Below, piece by piece: positions 43,791 through 53,022 of a DNA stretch of 64,000 nt. The stretch is from positions 558,001-622,000 of the forward strand of contig NZ_JARTWB010000001.1 of the NCBI RefSeq assembly GCF_031450785.1. The letters are read 5' to 3'. This stretch comes from Caballeronia sp. LZ062 (GTDB taxonomy: Bacteria > Pseudomonadota > Gammaproteobacteria > Burkholderiales > Burkholderiaceae). A program made the translations under genes and the position numbers. The notes below the pieces were generated by a model that made no database searches, was not told the DNA's origin, and worked only from the letters and a program-made list of their open reading frames with translations. Every line of letters begins with the position of its first letter. Position 1 is the stretch's first letter.

Positions 43791-45287
43791 TTAATTCGCC
43801 CACGCGAGCGGCGCGTCGTTCAAGCCCCAGTAGAGGCTCTTCTGCTGCATGTACTCGCGAATCCCGAGCCGCCCTTTCTCGCGGCCCATGCCGCTGTCCT
43901 TCCAGCCGGAGAACGGCGTGGAGATGGAGAACAGCTTGTATGTGTTGATCCAGACCGTGCCGGCTTCCAGCTTGCGCGCAACGCGCCATGCGCGCTTGTA
44001 ATCCCGCGTCCAGATGCCTGCGGCGAGTCCGAACACGCTGTCGTTCGCCTCTTCCAGCAGCGCCGCTTCGTCGTCGAACGGCATGGCGACGAGCACCGGC
44101 CCGAAAATCTCTTCTTGACAGATGCGCGCGCTGTTCGACAACCCTTCGATGATCGTCGGCTGATAGAAATAGCCGTTCTCGCGGTTCTCACCGACAGGCC
44201 GTTCGCCACCGCACACGAGACGCCCGCCTTCTTCCAGCCCGATGGCGACATAGCGTTCCACCGATTCGCGGTGCTTCGCGGTGATGAGCGGGCCCATCTG
44301 CGTTCGCTCGGACGACGGATCGCCGACGCGCAGCTCGCGCGCCTTCGACACCAGCCTGCGCATGAATTCATCGTAGATGGGACGCTCGACGAAGAGCCGC
44401 GAACCCGCGATGCACGCCTCGCCCGACGAACTGAAGATGCCGTACAGCACGCCGTTCACCGCGTGATCGAGGTCGGCGTCGGCGAAGACCATCGTCGGAG
44501 ACTTGCCGCCGAGTTCGAGCGACACCGGCATCAGCTTTTCCGCCGCGATGCGCGCAATCCCGCGACCGACTTCGGTGCCGCCCGTAAACGATACCTTCTT
44601 CACGAGCGGATGACGCACCAGCACGTCGCCGATCACCGATCCCTTGCCCGGCAGCACGCTCAGCACGCCCGGCGGCACGCCCGCTTCCTCGCAGATGCGC
44701 GCGAGCGCGAGCGACACGAGCGGCGTGACTTCGGCGGGCTTGAGCACGACCGCATTGCCGCCCGCGAGCGCGGGCGCGAGCTTTTGCGCGTCGGATGCAA
44801 TCGGCGAATTCCACGGCGTGATCGCCGCGATGACGCCGATCGGCTCGTGCACGCTCATGGTCAGATAGTCGCCGCGCGAAGGCGTGAGTTCCTCGTCGAG
44901 TGTTTCGAGACACGCGGCGTAGTACCGAAACGTGTTGGCCGCACTCGCGACCAGCACGCGCGTTTCGCCGATCGGCTTGCCGTTGTCGCGGCGCTGCAAC
45001 TGCGCCAGCGCTTCGTGACGCGCCATGATGAGATCGGCGATGCGGTACAGCACCATCGCGCGCTGATGCGGCTTGAGGCCCGCCCAGTCGGCCTTGCGCC
45101 ACGCGATGTCGGCGGCTTCGACGGCTTCGCGCGCGTCGTCGGCATCGGCGGTGGAAATTTCGGCGTTGACCGAGCCGTCGGCCGGATAGAGGCTCGCGAA
45201 GGTCGCGCCGCGGCCGCGCTTCCATACGCCGCCCACGAAGATATCGGCGGACGGAACCAGCGAGGCGATGATGTCTTGATCGGACAT
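43791..45287 (-). CDS. NAD(P)-dependent aldehyde dehydrogenase
   Basis: This 498-residue aldehyde dehydrogenase has catalytic Glu 258 (VSLELGGKSP) and catalytic Cys 292 (SSSGEACIAGSRLFV). The cofactor-binding region is intact (AITPWNSPIASDAQKLAPALAGGN, FTGGTEVGRGIA). Length is standard. In operon A it may oxidise a semialdehyde from ring cleavage or an aldehyde released by the thiamine-diphosphate enzyme. It is flanked by the aspartate-dehydrogenase-like gene (16 bp) and the VOC gene (16 bp). Confidence 0.92.
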   Translation of the reverse strand: MSDQDIIASLVPSADIFVGGVWKRGRGATFASLYPADGSVNAEISTADADDAREAVEAADIAWRKADWAGLKPHQRAMVLYRIADLIMARHEALAQLQRRDNGKPIGETRVLVASAANTFRYYAACLETLDEELTPSRGDYLTMSVHEPIGVIAAITPWNSPIASDAQKLAPALAGGNAVVLKPAEVTPLVSLALARICEEAGVPPGVLSVLPGKGSVIGDVLVRHPLVKKVSFTGGTEVGRGIARIAAEKLMPVSLELGGKSPTMVFADADLDHAVNGVLYGIFSSSGEACIAGSRLFVERPIYDEFMRRLVSKARELRVGDPSSERTQMGPLITAKHRESVERYVAIGLEEGGRLVCGGERPVGENRENGYFYQPTIIEGLSNSARICQEEIFGPVLVAMPFDDEAALLEEANDSVFGLAAGIWTRDYKRAWRVARKLEAGTVWINTYKLFSISTPFSGWKDSGMGREKGRLGIREYMQQKSLYWGLNDAPLAWAN

Positions 45288-45303
45288 GTCGTGCTTCCTT
45301 GAA

Positions 45304-46113
45304 TCAGATCACGCAATGCGCCGCGCGGTTGCGCAGCGCGCGAATGGCGCTAAAGGCGGTGAGCGCGGAGGTCTTCGGGTTGTCGGGCAGCGGCTTGCCG
45401 CACATTTCCAGCGACATCTCGCCGAACGCGCCCGTCGCCACGATGCGATGCACGTTGCGCGTGACCTGCGGATCGGCAATCAGCCGCACGCGCGTTTCAT
45501 CGAGGCCGAGGCCCGCGAGCGCGACGGTCGCCGCGACGTTCGCGTTCTTCGGATACAGGCGCGCCGCTTCCCGCGCGCTGCCTTCGAAAATCACGCGTGC
45601 TTCGCCGAGCGAGTGCAGATCGCACACGGCTTCAGCAGGCGTGCCGAGCCAGCCGACAGGCGGCTTGCGGCCGATGTACTGCACGTCGTCGAGACCGCCC
45701 TGCTTGGCCGCCGCGAGCGCGTCGATGCCGCCGATGGCGCCGGAGAGCAGCGTCACCGTCGCGTTGCCTTCGGTCGCCGCCGCCTGCAACGCGTCGAGCA
45801 GCGCTACGTCCGACAACGCGCCGATGGATGCCACCGCGCAGTCCGTGCCGGAGCGCAGCAGCGGCACGACGTGATCGACGAGCGCGCCGTGGCCCGCGCA
45901 TTCCAGCGCGAAGCGCGGATGAACGCGCAGGGCCGCGACCGAGCTGACCACATCGACGTCCGGACCGAGCTGCGCGCGCACTGCATCGATATGGTTCGCC
46001 GGCACGACCACTTGCGCCACGCGCACGAACGGATCGGCGGCGACGGCGCGATACACCGTCTGCCCGATCGCGCCGAAGCCGATCATCGCGACATCGATGG
46101 CCTGCTCACGCAT
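45304..46113 (-). CDS. Aspartate-dehydrogenase-like protein (NadX family)
   Basis: This 269-residue protein has a Rossmann motif ([19 protein letters not shown], residues 6-24), [12 protein letters not shown], the central [18 protein letters not shown] and the family's catalytic-His region ([17 protein letters not shown]). NadX enzymes interconvert aspartate and iminoaspartate/oxaloacetate. In an aromatic-type operon the substrate may be another 2-amino or 2-imino acid; that is inference. It overlaps the end of the thiamine-diphosphate enzyme gene by 8 bp. Confidence 0.83.
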   Translation of the reverse strand: MREQAIDVAMIGFGAIGQTVYRAVAADPFVRVAQVVVPANHIDAVRAQLGPDVDVVSSVAALRVHPRFALECAGHGALVDHVVPLLRSGTDCAVASIGALSDVALLDALQAAATEGNATVTLLSGAIGGIDALAAAKQGGLDDVQYIGRKPPVGWLGTPAEAVCDLHSLGEARVIFEGSAREAARLYPKNANVAATVALAGLGLDETRVRLIADPQVTRNVHRIVATGAFGEMSLEMCGKPLPDNPKTSALTAFSAIRALRNRAAHCVI

Positions 46114-47773
46114 GCTGCGGCTCCTCTTTCTTGACCGGCGGCCCGGCGAATGCGGTCGTGAACGATCCGACCGAAAGCATGTCGACTTCGACCATCACCG
46201 GGCCGCTCACCGCCATGCCTTCGCGAACCACGGCTTCGGCCTGGTCCATCGACGAAATGCGGTAGTGCTTGAGGCCGAAGCTCGCGCAGAACTGCGCGAA
46301 ATCCGGCTGATGCAGTTGCACGAAGCAGCGCCGTCCGCCGTATTGCGCGTCCTGAATGTTGCGGATGACGCCGTAGCACTGGTCGTTCATCAGCACGATC
46401 ATCACGTTGGCGTTTTCCTGCACCGCTGTGACGAGTTCGCCGACGTTGACCATGAGACCGCCGTCGCCGACGAGGCAGACGGTCTTGGCCGCCGCATTCG
46501 CGAGCGCCGCGCCGATGGCCATCTGCACGCCCTGTCCGATGCCGCCGCCGAGCGCATGCACGCCCGCGCGCGGCTCGAAAATCTTCAGCATGCGGTTACC
46601 CCACGTGCTGTTCGAGATCGTCACGTCGCGCACCCAGTTGAAGTCGCGGCCCACGGCGCGTTGCAGCGCATCCACCAGTTGCTTGTACGGGCCGAGACCC
46701 TTGCCCGTTTCCGCGACCGCCACTTCGCGCGTCGCGGCGAGGTCCTGCGCGAACGCCGGATCGACGTTCAGGCGGCCTTCCAGCAGCGTCGCCAGTTGAT
46801 CGAGGATGGCGGCGGCATCGCCATGCACGAACTGCGCGTTGCGATAGCCGCGGTTGTCCGCGAGCGCATCCGCGTCGATCCTGTACAGCGGTTGCGGCAG
46901 CGCGAGCTTGTACTTGAGCGTCTCGTTGCCGCGCAACCGCGAGCCGACGACGAGCATTGCGTCACACGTGCGGTAGAAGTCCTCCACCGTCGATTGCACG
47001 TTGAACGCGCCGAGCGTCGCGGGATGATCTTCGGGCAGCACGCCGCGTCCCTGCACGCTCGTCACCACGCCGAAGCCCAGCTTCACGAGCCGTTCCACCT
47101 GCGGACGCGCATGACGCGCGCCGCCACCGAGCCACAGAAGCGGACGCTTCGCCGTTGCGAGCGCGTCGGCGAGTTGTTCGACGCGTTTGCTGTCGTGCGT
47201 CGGCAAGCTCACGTGGGGCGCTGCGAGATCGGCGGGCCATTCGACGCGCGCCGCCTGAATGTCTATCGGAATCTCCACGCTGACCGGACCGGTCGGCGCG
47301 GTCCGCGCCACGCGCACGGCTTCGCGCACGGTGGCGAGCGCCGTATCGACCGAACGCACACGGAAAGCGGCTTTGGAAATGGACGAGAGCATCGTCAATT
47401 GATCCGGCGCTTCGTGAATGTAGGCGAGGTCCTGATCCAGATACGTCGTCTCGATCTGACCCGTGATGTGCACGAGCGCGGTGCCCGCGGTCAGCGCCTC
47501 GACCATCGCGCCGGCGGCATTACCCGCCGCCGTGCCGGTGCTCGTGAACGCGACGCCGAGACCGCCCGACACGCGAGCGAGGCCATCGGCCATGTTCAGC
47601 GCGCCCGCCTCGCCGCGCGCGCCCACGTAACGGATCTTGCCGCGCGTGTTGATCGCGTCGAGGATCGGCATGTTGTGAATCGAGATGACGCCGAATGCGG
47701 TCTCTACGCCGCACTGTTCGAGAAATGCGGCGATCAGTTCGCCGACCGTCGTGGTCGTCGTGGTATTAGACAT
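46106..47773 (-). CDS. Thiamine-diphosphate-dependent enzyme (decarboxylase/lyase type)
   Basis: This 555-residue protein has three domains in the usual order. The N-terminal pyrimidine-binding domain ([21 protein letters not shown], with the conserved Glu in [17 protein letters not shown]) is followed by a central domain. The C-terminal diphosphate-binding domain has the motif [13 protein letters not shown]...[10 protein letters not shown]. The acetolactate synthase/benzoylformate decarboxylase superfamily is certain; the reaction is not. The ATG at 47773 is preferred because AGGAGG lies upstream; another in-frame ATG at 47797 has no site. It overlaps the preceding SDR gene by 8 bp. Confidence 0.88.
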   Translation of the reverse strand: MSNTTTTTTVGELIAAFLEQCGVETAFGVISIHNMPILDAINTRGKIRYVGARGEAGALNMADGLARVSGGLGVAFTSTGTAAGNAAGAMVEALTAGTALVHITGQIETTYLDQDLAYIHEAPDQLTMLSSISKAAFRVRSVDTALATVREAVRVARTAPTGPVSVEIPIDIQAARVEWPADLAAPHVSLPTHDSKRVEQLADALATAKRPLLWLGGGARHARPQVERLVKLGFGVVTSVQGRGVLPEDHPATLGAFNVQSTVEDFYRTCDAMLVVGSRLRGNETLKYKLALPQPLYRIDADALADNRGYRNAQFVHGDAAAILDQLATLLEGRLNVDPAFAQDLAATREVAVAETGKGLGPYKQLVDALQRAVGRDFNWVRDVTISNSTWGNRMLKIFEPRAGVHALGGGIGQGVQMAIGAALANAAAKTVCLVGDGGLMVNVGELVTAVQENANVMIVLMNDQCYGVIRNIQDAQYGGRRCFVQLHQPDFAQFCASFGLKHYRISSMDQAEAVVREGMAVSGPVMVEVDMLSVGSFTTAFAGPPVKKEEPQHA

Positions 47774-48563
47774 GACGTGCAACGCCTCCTGAGACATCGA
47801 TATGGCTTCCCGTCGTGTACGACGACATCGGTGTGGCCAGATAAAAAAGGGCTTGTGCGGCTTCTTCGGGACGCCCGAAGCGGCCGAGCGGAATCTTCTT
47901 CTGACGCGCGAGTTCGCCCGTCCAGTCTTCCCAGCTTTGACCCGGCTGCGCCTGCGTGCGGTAGCGGCGGCGCCACTGTCCCGATTCGACGATGCCGATC
48001 AGAATCGAATTCACGCGCACGCTGCGCGGCGCGAGTTCCACCGCCAGCGACTTGACGAGATTGAGCACGCCCGCGCGCGCCGACGAGGTCGCCACCATGT
48101 GCGCTTCCGGCTGTAGCGCGAGCAGCGAGTTGACGCAGACGATCGCGCCGTGCGGCGACGCTTCAACCATCGGCAGAAACGCGCGCGTCGGGCGGATGAT
48201 GCTGAAGTATTTGAGATCGAGTTCTTCGCGCCAGGCGTCGTCGGTGGTATCGGCGAACGTGGACACGCGGCCCTGCCCCGCGTTGTTCACCAGCATGTCG
48301 ACGCGGCCGAACGCACTGCGCACGCCTTGGGCGAAACGCGCGACGTCATCGGCATCGAGTACGTCGCAGCGCGCAACAAGCAGCTTCGCGTCCGGATGTT
48401 CCTCGCGTAACGCAGATTCCGCGCTGGCGAGACGGTCGGGATCGCGTCCGCAGATGGCCACCGACGCGCCCGCCTGCAGGAAAAGCCGCGCCGTGGCGAG
48501 CCCGATGCCGGACGATCCGCCCGTCACCACGGCCACCTTGTCTGTGAGATCGATCTGTATCAT
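47766..48563 (-). CDS. Short-chain dehydrogenase family protein with altered active site
   Basis: This 265-residue SDR fold has an intact nucleotide-binding motif (VVTGGSSGIGLATARLF, residues 13-29) and NNAG. The catalytic Ser is kept (Ser 146 in VCVNSLLAL), but the expected Tyr is Thr 159 and the expected Lys is Arg 163 (MVATSSARAGVLN). The structural Asn in helix 4 appears to be Asp (EELDLKYF). It may therefore not be a classical oxidoreductase. The frame is intact, and it sits within operon A between the IclR gene (adjacent stop) and the thiamine-diphosphate enzyme. Confidence 0.83.
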   Translation of the reverse strand: MIQIDLTDKVAVVTGGSSGIGLATARLFLQAGASVAICGRDPDRLASAESALREEHPDAKLLVARCDVLDADDVARFAQGVRSAFGRVDMLVNNAGQGRVSTFADTTDDAWREELDLKYFSIIRPTRAFLPMVEASPHGAIVCVNSLLALQPEAHMVATSSARAGVLNLVKSLAVELAPRSVRVNSILIGIVESGQWRRRYRTQAQPGQSWEDWTGELARQKKIPLGRFGRPEEAAQALFYLATPMSSYTTGSHIDVSGGVARHV

Positions 48564-49397
48564 TCAGAGTCCCAATGCCTTCATGAAGCGATGTTCCGCG
48601 GCGGGCCGGTAGTTGAGCCGCAGCGAAAGTTGATGAGCCGTATCGCGCACCTTGTCGATGAGTCCGCTTTCGATGAGCGTCGTGTCGATATGCGCGCGCG
48701 GCACTGTCGTGGTGACGACCGCCGCGATGCGTCCGGTGTCGCCGCGCACCGGCGCGCTGACGACCGAAATGCCGTGCTCGAACGACGATTCGCTGGTGGC
48801 GTAGCCGCGTTCGGCATCCACCTTCACGCGGTCGAACAGTTCTTCCACTGTGCCGGGCGTCTGGCTCGTGAAACGTTCCAGCGTGAGTCCGGCATACAGT
48901 TCGCGCAATTCGTCGAGGCTGAGATCGCCCATCAGCACATGGCCGTGCGTGGTCGCGTGCGCCGGCAGGCGCGTGCCGACGTTGACCTTCACCGCGCTGA
49001 AGCCGTTCGCGTGGCTTTGCGCCTTGGCGACGAACACGACATCGCGTCCATCGCGAATCACGATGTGCGTCGAAAGGCCGGTGTCGTCGCGCAACGCTTC
49101 GATCAGCGGCAGCCCGTGATCCGTCAACTCGAGCGAACTCAGGTATTCGAAGCCGAGACGCAGCACCGCGACGCCGAGCCGATAGTTGCGCTCGCTGTCG
49201 GCGCGCTCGAGAAAGCCGAGCGCTTCGAGCGTTTGCAGCAGGCGGAATACCGTCGTGCGCGGAATGCCGAGACGACGCGACAGTTCCGGCGCGCCGAGCA
49301 CCGGCTCGCGCGGCGAGAACTCGCTCAGAATGCGCAGGCCGCGTTCGAGACCGGGCACGCGATACGCGAGGTCGCCTTGTTCTTCCGCCGGGGTCAT
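48564..49397 (-). CDS. IclR-family regulator inside operon A
   Basis: This 277-residue regulator has an N-terminal winged helix (VPGLERGLRILSEFSPREPVL, LSRRLGIPRTTVFRLLQTLEALGFLER) and a C-terminal effector domain (HGLPLIEALRDDTGLSTHIVIRDG, RGYATSESSFEHGISVVSAPVR). It is very similar to the IclR protein encoded at 53023-53952, above all in the DNA-binding helix. Its ATG overlaps the stop of the alpha/beta hydrolase gene (ATGA), and its stop abuts the SDR start, so it is embedded in the operon it probably controls through the GTTCC-N6-GGAAC sites. Confidence 0.9.
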   Translation of the reverse strand: MTPAEEQGDLAYRVPGLERGLRILSEFSPREPVLGAPELSRRLGIPRTTVFRLLQTLEALGFLERADSERNYRLGVAVLRLGFEYLSSLELTDHGLPLIEALRDDTGLSTHIVIRDGRDVVFVAKAQSHANGFSAVKVNVGTRLPAHATTHGHVLMGDLSLDELRELYAGLTLERFTSQTPGTVEELFDRVKVDAERGYATSESSFEHGISVVSAPVRGDTGRIAAVVTTTVPRAHIDTTLIESGLIDKVRDTAHQLSLRLNYRPAAEHRFMKALGL

Positions 49398-50215
49398 GCC
49401 TTCGTCTCCTGTTGCGCGAATGTGCCGATGAGCGCGTTATACGTATCGGGCTGTTCGATGTAACCCGCGTGGCCCGCGCCCTCGATCAATCGCAACGGCA
49501 CGCCCGCCGCCTGCGCGATGCGCTCGCACGCGTGCGGCGTCGTGATGCGATCCTCCGTTCCGACCGCGACCGACACCGGACCGCAATAACGCACGACATC
49601 GCTCACAAGATCCGCGTTGGCGAGCAAATGCGTCGCCTGCGCATAGCCTTGCGGCACGATGCGCGCCATGTTCCAGCGCACCCAGTCGCGTGCGACCTCG
49701 CTCGCGTTCGGCGAGAGCATGTTCGCGCTGCGTTGCTCAGCGAGTCCTTTCGGCCCGAGTTGCGCGAGCATTGCGAGGCGGCTGTCGCGTTTCTGCGCGC
49801 GCTCCTCCTCGCTCGCGGCGCCGTAGCCGCCAGCCGGCGACAGCAGCAGCAAGCCCGCGACACGCTCCTCGTGCATCGCCGCGAAGCTGCCCGCGATGAT
49901 CGCGCCTAGCGAATGCCCGACGAGCACGCAGCGTTCGATGTCCAGCGCGTCGAGCCAGCCGCGCAAGGCATCTGCGTAATCGACGGCGTGCGGTGACGCC
50001 GGAGCCACGGGCGTCGAGTCGCCGTAGCCCGGCGCGTCCCACGCGAGCACGCGCCGCGTCGCGCCGAGCGCATCGAGTTGCTGCACCCACGACGCCGCGC
50101 CCGAGCCGATGCCGTGCAACAGCACGATGGTCAGCGACGCAGCGTGCGTCGAGCCCGCCTCGCGATACGCGATCCCGCTCACGCGGCGCGATGGAAACGC
50201 GTTTGCATCGAACAT
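49394..50215 (-). CDS. Alpha/beta hydrolase (meta-cleavage hydrolase-like)
   Basis: This 273-residue hydrolase has a nucleophile elbow GHSLGAI (Ser 102), acid Asp in VGTEDRIT, catalytic His in EGAGHAGYIEQP, and the oxyanion-loop motif LLHGIGSGAASW. Its size and cap-domain layout resemble ring-fission-product hydrolases (MhpC/XylF/BphD group), though other C-C or ester hydrolases look alike. It could cleave the product of the VOC dioxygenase. The start at 50215 is chosen on homology; the frame remains open upstream as a shadow of the cupin gene. No strong ribosome site. Confidence 0.83.
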   Translation of the reverse strand: MFDANAFPSRRVSGIAYREAGSTHAASLTIVLLHGIGSGAASWVQQLDALGATRRVLAWDAPGYGDSTPVAPASPHAVDYADALRGWLDALDIERCVLVGHSLGAIIAGSFAAMHEERVAGLLLLSPAGGYGAASEEERAQKRDSRLAMLAQLGPKGLAEQRSANMLSPNASEVARDWVRWNMARIVPQGYAQATHLLANADLVSDVVRYCGPVSVAVGTEDRITTPHACERIAQAAGVPLRLIEGAGHAGYIEQPDTYNALIGTFAQQETKA

Positions 50216-50226
50216 GATGGCGCCGC

Positions 50227-50766
50227 TTATTTGGCGAGTTCGCGCTTGATCTTCGCGAGCGGCGAATCCGGCGGATACGTCGGCGTGACGGGCTTTGCCG
50301 ATCCGAGCATCACGCACATCAGCGCGTCTTCCTCGCCGATGTTGATTTCCGTTCGATACACGCCCGGCGGCACCGAAATGAGATCGCGCTCGCCGAGCAC
50401 CGATTCCCACGTTTCGCCGTCGCGTTCGCAGATCACTTTCATCTTGCCGCGCAGCACGAAGAAGATTTCCTCGACGTCCATATGGATGTGGCTCGGGCCG
50501 ACGTTGCCTGCGGGAATGACCATCGTCGAGAACGTGAAGCCGCCTGCGGGCACCGTGTTCACGTCCTTCGCGACACCCGTGCCGCCGGTGCCGACATAAC
50601 GCATCTGCGCACGGCGATACTTCGGGTCGTAGTCGGCCTGAAACTTGAGCGCGTCCCAGTCGTAGCGGCGCGTGGCGAAGCGCGCCACGCGTGTTTCCAT
50701 CCATTGTTCGAAGCTCGCGTCGGCGGGCTGGTCCCACGATTTACGTTCGATATCGGCGTCGGCCAT
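50227..50766 (-). CDS. Cupin-domain protein (possible metal dioxygenase or isomerase)
   Basis: This 179-residue single-domain cupin has motif 1, GPSHIHMDVEEIFFVLRGKMKV, with two His and a Glu as metal ligands. Motif 2, ISVPPGVYRTEINIG, lacks the usual His. The 70-residue N-terminal part is polar (WDQPADASFEQWMETRVARF). Cupins include aromatic dioxygenases and isomerases, so a catalytic role in the pathway is possible. ATG 50766 has AAGGAG seven bases upstream. It is second in operon A, between the leading SDR and the hydrolase. Confidence 0.8.
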   Translation of the reverse strand: MADADIERKSWDQPADASFEQWMETRVARFATRRYDWDALKFQADYDPKYRRAQMRYVGTGGTGVAKDVNTVPAGGFTFSTMVIPAGNVGPSHIHMDVEEIFFVLRGKMKVICERDGETWESVLGERDLISVPPGVYRTEINIGEEDALMCVMLGSAKPVTPTYPPDSPLAKIKRELAK

Positions 50767-50789
50767 CGTCAATCTCCTTGCGGAAGTCA

Positions 50790-51560
50790 TCAGTTCATTA
50801 CGAAGCCGCCGTTGACCGGCAGCACTTGACCCGTCACGAAGCGGGCCGCATCGGACAACAAGAACAGCACGGGGCCGGTGACGTCATCGGCCACTTGCGG
50901 CCGCGTGAGTGCGCGGCCCTGCTGGTAATACGCGTGGCGCTCGGCCGGCACGTAGGCCGTCGCTTCCACTTCGGTGAGCCCCGGCGCGATCGCGTTCACC
51001 GTGATGCCGTGCGCGCCGAACTCGCGTGCGAGCGAACGCGTCATCGAGATCACGGCGCCCTTGCTCGCAACATAGGCGAGCAGCTTCGGCGCGCCCCACA
51101 TCGCCGTATCCGATGCGATGTTCACGACGCGCCCGCACGACGATTCGCGCAGAAACGGCAAGGCCGCGACGCACATGCGCCACGTGCCGCGCACGTTGAC
51201 GTTCATTACCGCGTCCCACGTTTCGATGCTCAGCTCGTCCGCGAACCGGCCGCCGGAATTGGTGATCGCGGCGTTGTTGATCAGCGCATCGACGCCGCCC
51301 ATGCGCTGCGCCGCGCGCACCACGAACGAGTCGATGTCCGCGGGGTCGGCGAGATCGAGCGGCATGAAGTGCACGTCGTCGCCGAGACGGTCGGCAAGCG
51401 CCTGCCCTTCGGCGTGCAGGACATCGCCGAAGAGCACTTGCGCGCCTTGCGCGGCCAGCGCCTCGACGAACGCCGCGCCGAGACCGCGTGCGCCGCCGGT
51501 CACGATCACTCGCCGCTGTGCCAGTCCGCCGCCTGTGTTGTCGGTCGATTGGAGACTCAT
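50790..51560 (-). CDS. Short-chain dehydrogenase/reductase, first gene of operon A
   Basis: This 256-residue classical SDR has cofactor motif VIVTGGARGLGAAFVEAL, NNAAITN, an intact catalytic set (VVNIASDTAMWGAPKLLAYVASKGAV) and the C-terminus GQVLPVNGGFVMN. The ATG at 51560 (MSLQSTDN) has GGGAGCCACG upstream; an in-frame ATG at 51584 would lie inside the operator. It is the promoter-proximal gene of operon A and may oxidise a diol or secondary alcohol intermediate. Confidence 0.88.
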   Translation of the reverse strand: MSLQSTDNTGGGLAQRRVIVTGGARGLGAAFVEALAAQGAQVLFGDVLHAEGQALADRLGDDVHFMPLDLADPADIDSFVVRAAQRMGGVDALINNAAITNSGGRFADELSIETWDAVMNVNVRGTWRMCVAALPFLRESSCGRVVNIASDTAMWGAPKLLAYVASKGAVISMTRSLAREFGAHGITVNAIAPGLTEVEATAYVPAERHAYYQQGRALTRPQVADDVTGPVLFLLSDAARFVTGQVLPVNGGFVMN

Positions 51561-51577
51561 CGTGGCTCCCGTTGTTC

Positions 51578-51593
51578 GTTCCATATACGGAAC
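51578..51593. promoter_or_regulatory. IclR-type operator of operon A (site 1 of 3)
   Basis: GTTCCATATACGGAAC is a perfect GTTCC-N6-GGAAC inverted repeat. It lies just downstream of the predicted start of operon A (about +13 to +28). The same repeat occurs at 51806-51821 and 58499-58514 with identical spacing to the -10 box. Confidence 0.75.
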
Positions 51594-51612
51594 ATCGGTT
51601 TATCTATGGTTA

Positions 51613-51640
51613 ATTATAGGGTGGCGGAGGCATCGATCAA
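51613..51640 (-). promoter_or_regulatory. Promoter of operon A
   Basis: On the minus strand TTGATC (51640-51635) and a perfect TATAAT (51618-51613) are separated by 16 bases. The predicted transcription start is near 51606. Confidence 0.65.
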
Positions 51641-51759
51641 AAATGAATTTTGGCGACTTGGGGAAAACACTATGCGCACGCCAGAATGCGCGCGTTGCGA
51701 CGACTGTCTCTGCAAAAAGCCGGTGTCCACCCCGGGTAAGCCCGAACTAGAAAGTTATT

Positions 51760-51786
51760 TTGTCGATTTTGGACAGTCACTATACT
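51760..51786 (+). promoter_or_regulatory. Promoter of the porin gene
   Basis: TATACT at 51781-51786 is a good -10 box. TTGTCG at 51760-51765 could be the -35, with a short 15-base spacer. The start near 51793 puts the operator at about +13 to +28. Confidence 0.5.
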
Positions 51787-51805
51787 TTTCCATAGGCGAT
51801 ACGTC

Positions 51806-51821
51806 GTTCCTTATATGGAAC
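51806..51821. promoter_or_regulatory. IclR-type operator of the porin gene (site 2 of 3)
   Basis: GTTCCTTATATGGAAC is a perfect GTTCC-N6-GGAAC inverted repeat beginning 20 bases after the last base of the porin -10 box. It is in mirror position to the operon A site. Confidence 0.75.
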
Positions 51822-51894
51822 ACAAGAAGCGGCGCCGACCACACGGACGATGGAACAGAAGCGATTGGATAACCACACATCAGGAGTACCAACG

Positions 51895-52968
51895 GTGAAA
51901 CGCATCATTGCCGCGGGCGCGGCAGGTATCGTGATCAGTTCGACGGCGGCGGCGCAGAGCAGCGTCACGCTCTACGGCAGCCTCGACGCGGGCATCGCTT
52001 ATGTCAGCAACGTCGGCGGACATTCAAAGTGGATGGAAGAGCAGGGCAACATGCAGCCCGACCGCTGGGGCCTCTTCGGCACGGAGGATCTCGGCGGCGG
52101 CTTGCACGCGGTCTTCAAGCTGGAGAACGGCTTCTACACGAACACCGGCAATTTCGCGAAGGCGGGGACGCTATTCAACCGGCAGGCGTATGTCGGCATT
52201 AGCCAGGACAAGATCGGGCTGATTTCGCTCGGTCATCAGACGCCGTTCAATTTCGACGTGCTCGGGCCGTTCAGCACCGCGTATCAGGCGGCGAGCTGGT
52301 TCGCGTTCCATCCGGGCAACATCGACGAACTCGCGGATACGGGCATCGTGCCCTTCGACAATTCGGTCAAGTTCCGCTCAGTGGACTACTACGGCTTCAC
52401 CGTCGGCGCGATGATGGGCTTGGGCAACACGACGAACTTCGCGACGGGCCGCAACTACGGCTTCACCATCACGTATGCGCAAGGGCCGTTCAAGGCGGGC
52501 GCCGTGTATTCGAACGAGCGCAACCGCACGCCGTCGATCGTGACGACAGGCATCACGACCTTTCAAGGCCAGCCGGCGGGCACGTATGCGGCCGATAACG
52601 TCGAAAACATGGGCGCGGGGCTTTCGTATCAGATCGGCAAGCTGCAACTGCACGGGCTCTATACGCGCGTGAAGCTGCAGTCGAACGGCTTCTCCGACCT
52701 GTACCAAAGCTACGATGCGGGCGCAAATTATCAGTTCACGCCGGCCAACAGCGTGTCGGGCGGCGCTTCGACGACCACGCTCTCGGGCCGCCGCTGGACG
52801 CAGGTCGAGATCGGCGATATCTATGCGCTTTCGAAGAGCACGCAGATCTACGTGAACGTGATGTACGAGCACGCGAACGACAACGCGAAAGCCGCGTTCT
52901 TCACGGCGGGTGTGTCGGGCGGACGCAACCAGACGGTCGTGCTCACCGGCATGCATCATTCGTTCTGA
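51895..52968 (+). CDS. Outer-membrane porin (Burkholderia OmpC/OpcP type)
   Basis: This 357-residue 16-stranded general porin has a signal peptide (IIAAGAAGIVISSTAAAQ), the first strand SSVTLYGSLDAGIAYVSNVGG, the loop region RWGLFGTEDLGGGLHAVFKLENGF, FNRQAYVGISQDKIGLISLGHQ, and a C-terminal strand ending HHSF with the terminal Phe needed for assembly. The start is GTG at 51895 with CAGGAG upstream; an in-frame ATG at 51850 would add 15 non-signal residues. It is divergent from operon A and shares its operator type, so it probably admits the pathway substrate. Confidence 0.93.
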   Translation: MKRIIAAGAAGIVISSTAAAQSSVTLYGSLDAGIAYVSNVGGHSKWMEEQGNMQPDRWGLFGTEDLGGGLHAVFKLENGFYTNTGNFAKAGTLFNRQAYVGISQDKIGLISLGHQTPFNFDVLGPFSTAYQAASWFAFHPGNIDELADTGIVPFDNSVKFRSVDYYGFTVGAMMGLGNTTNFATGRNYGFTITYAQGPFKAGAVYSNERNRTPSIVTTGITTFQGQPAGTYAADNVENMGAGLSYQIGKLQLHGLYTRVKLQSNGFSDLYQSYDAGANYQFTPANSVSGGASTTTLSGRRWTQVEIGDIYALSKSTQIYVNVMYEHANDNAKAAFFTAGVSGGRNQTVVLTGMHHSF

Positions 52969-52984
52969 CTGTCGGCCGATGCAG

Positions 52985-53015
52985 CGCGGCGGTGCGCACC
53001 GCGCCGCCGCGTTTT
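52985..53015 (+). terminator. Rho-independent terminator of the porin gene
   Basis: CGCGGCGG at 52985-52992 pairs with CCGCCGCG at 53004-53011, and TTTT follows. An inner GCGGTGCGCACCGC palindrome offers an alternative stem. It lies 16 bp after the porin stop and before the convergent IclR stop. Confidence 0.75.
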
Positions 53016-53022
53016 ACATGCG

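Noticed and set aside
46097..48055. 652-residue open frame opposite the ThDP enzyme
   Set aside because: Same shadow pattern. The sense strand carries all the enzyme motifs.
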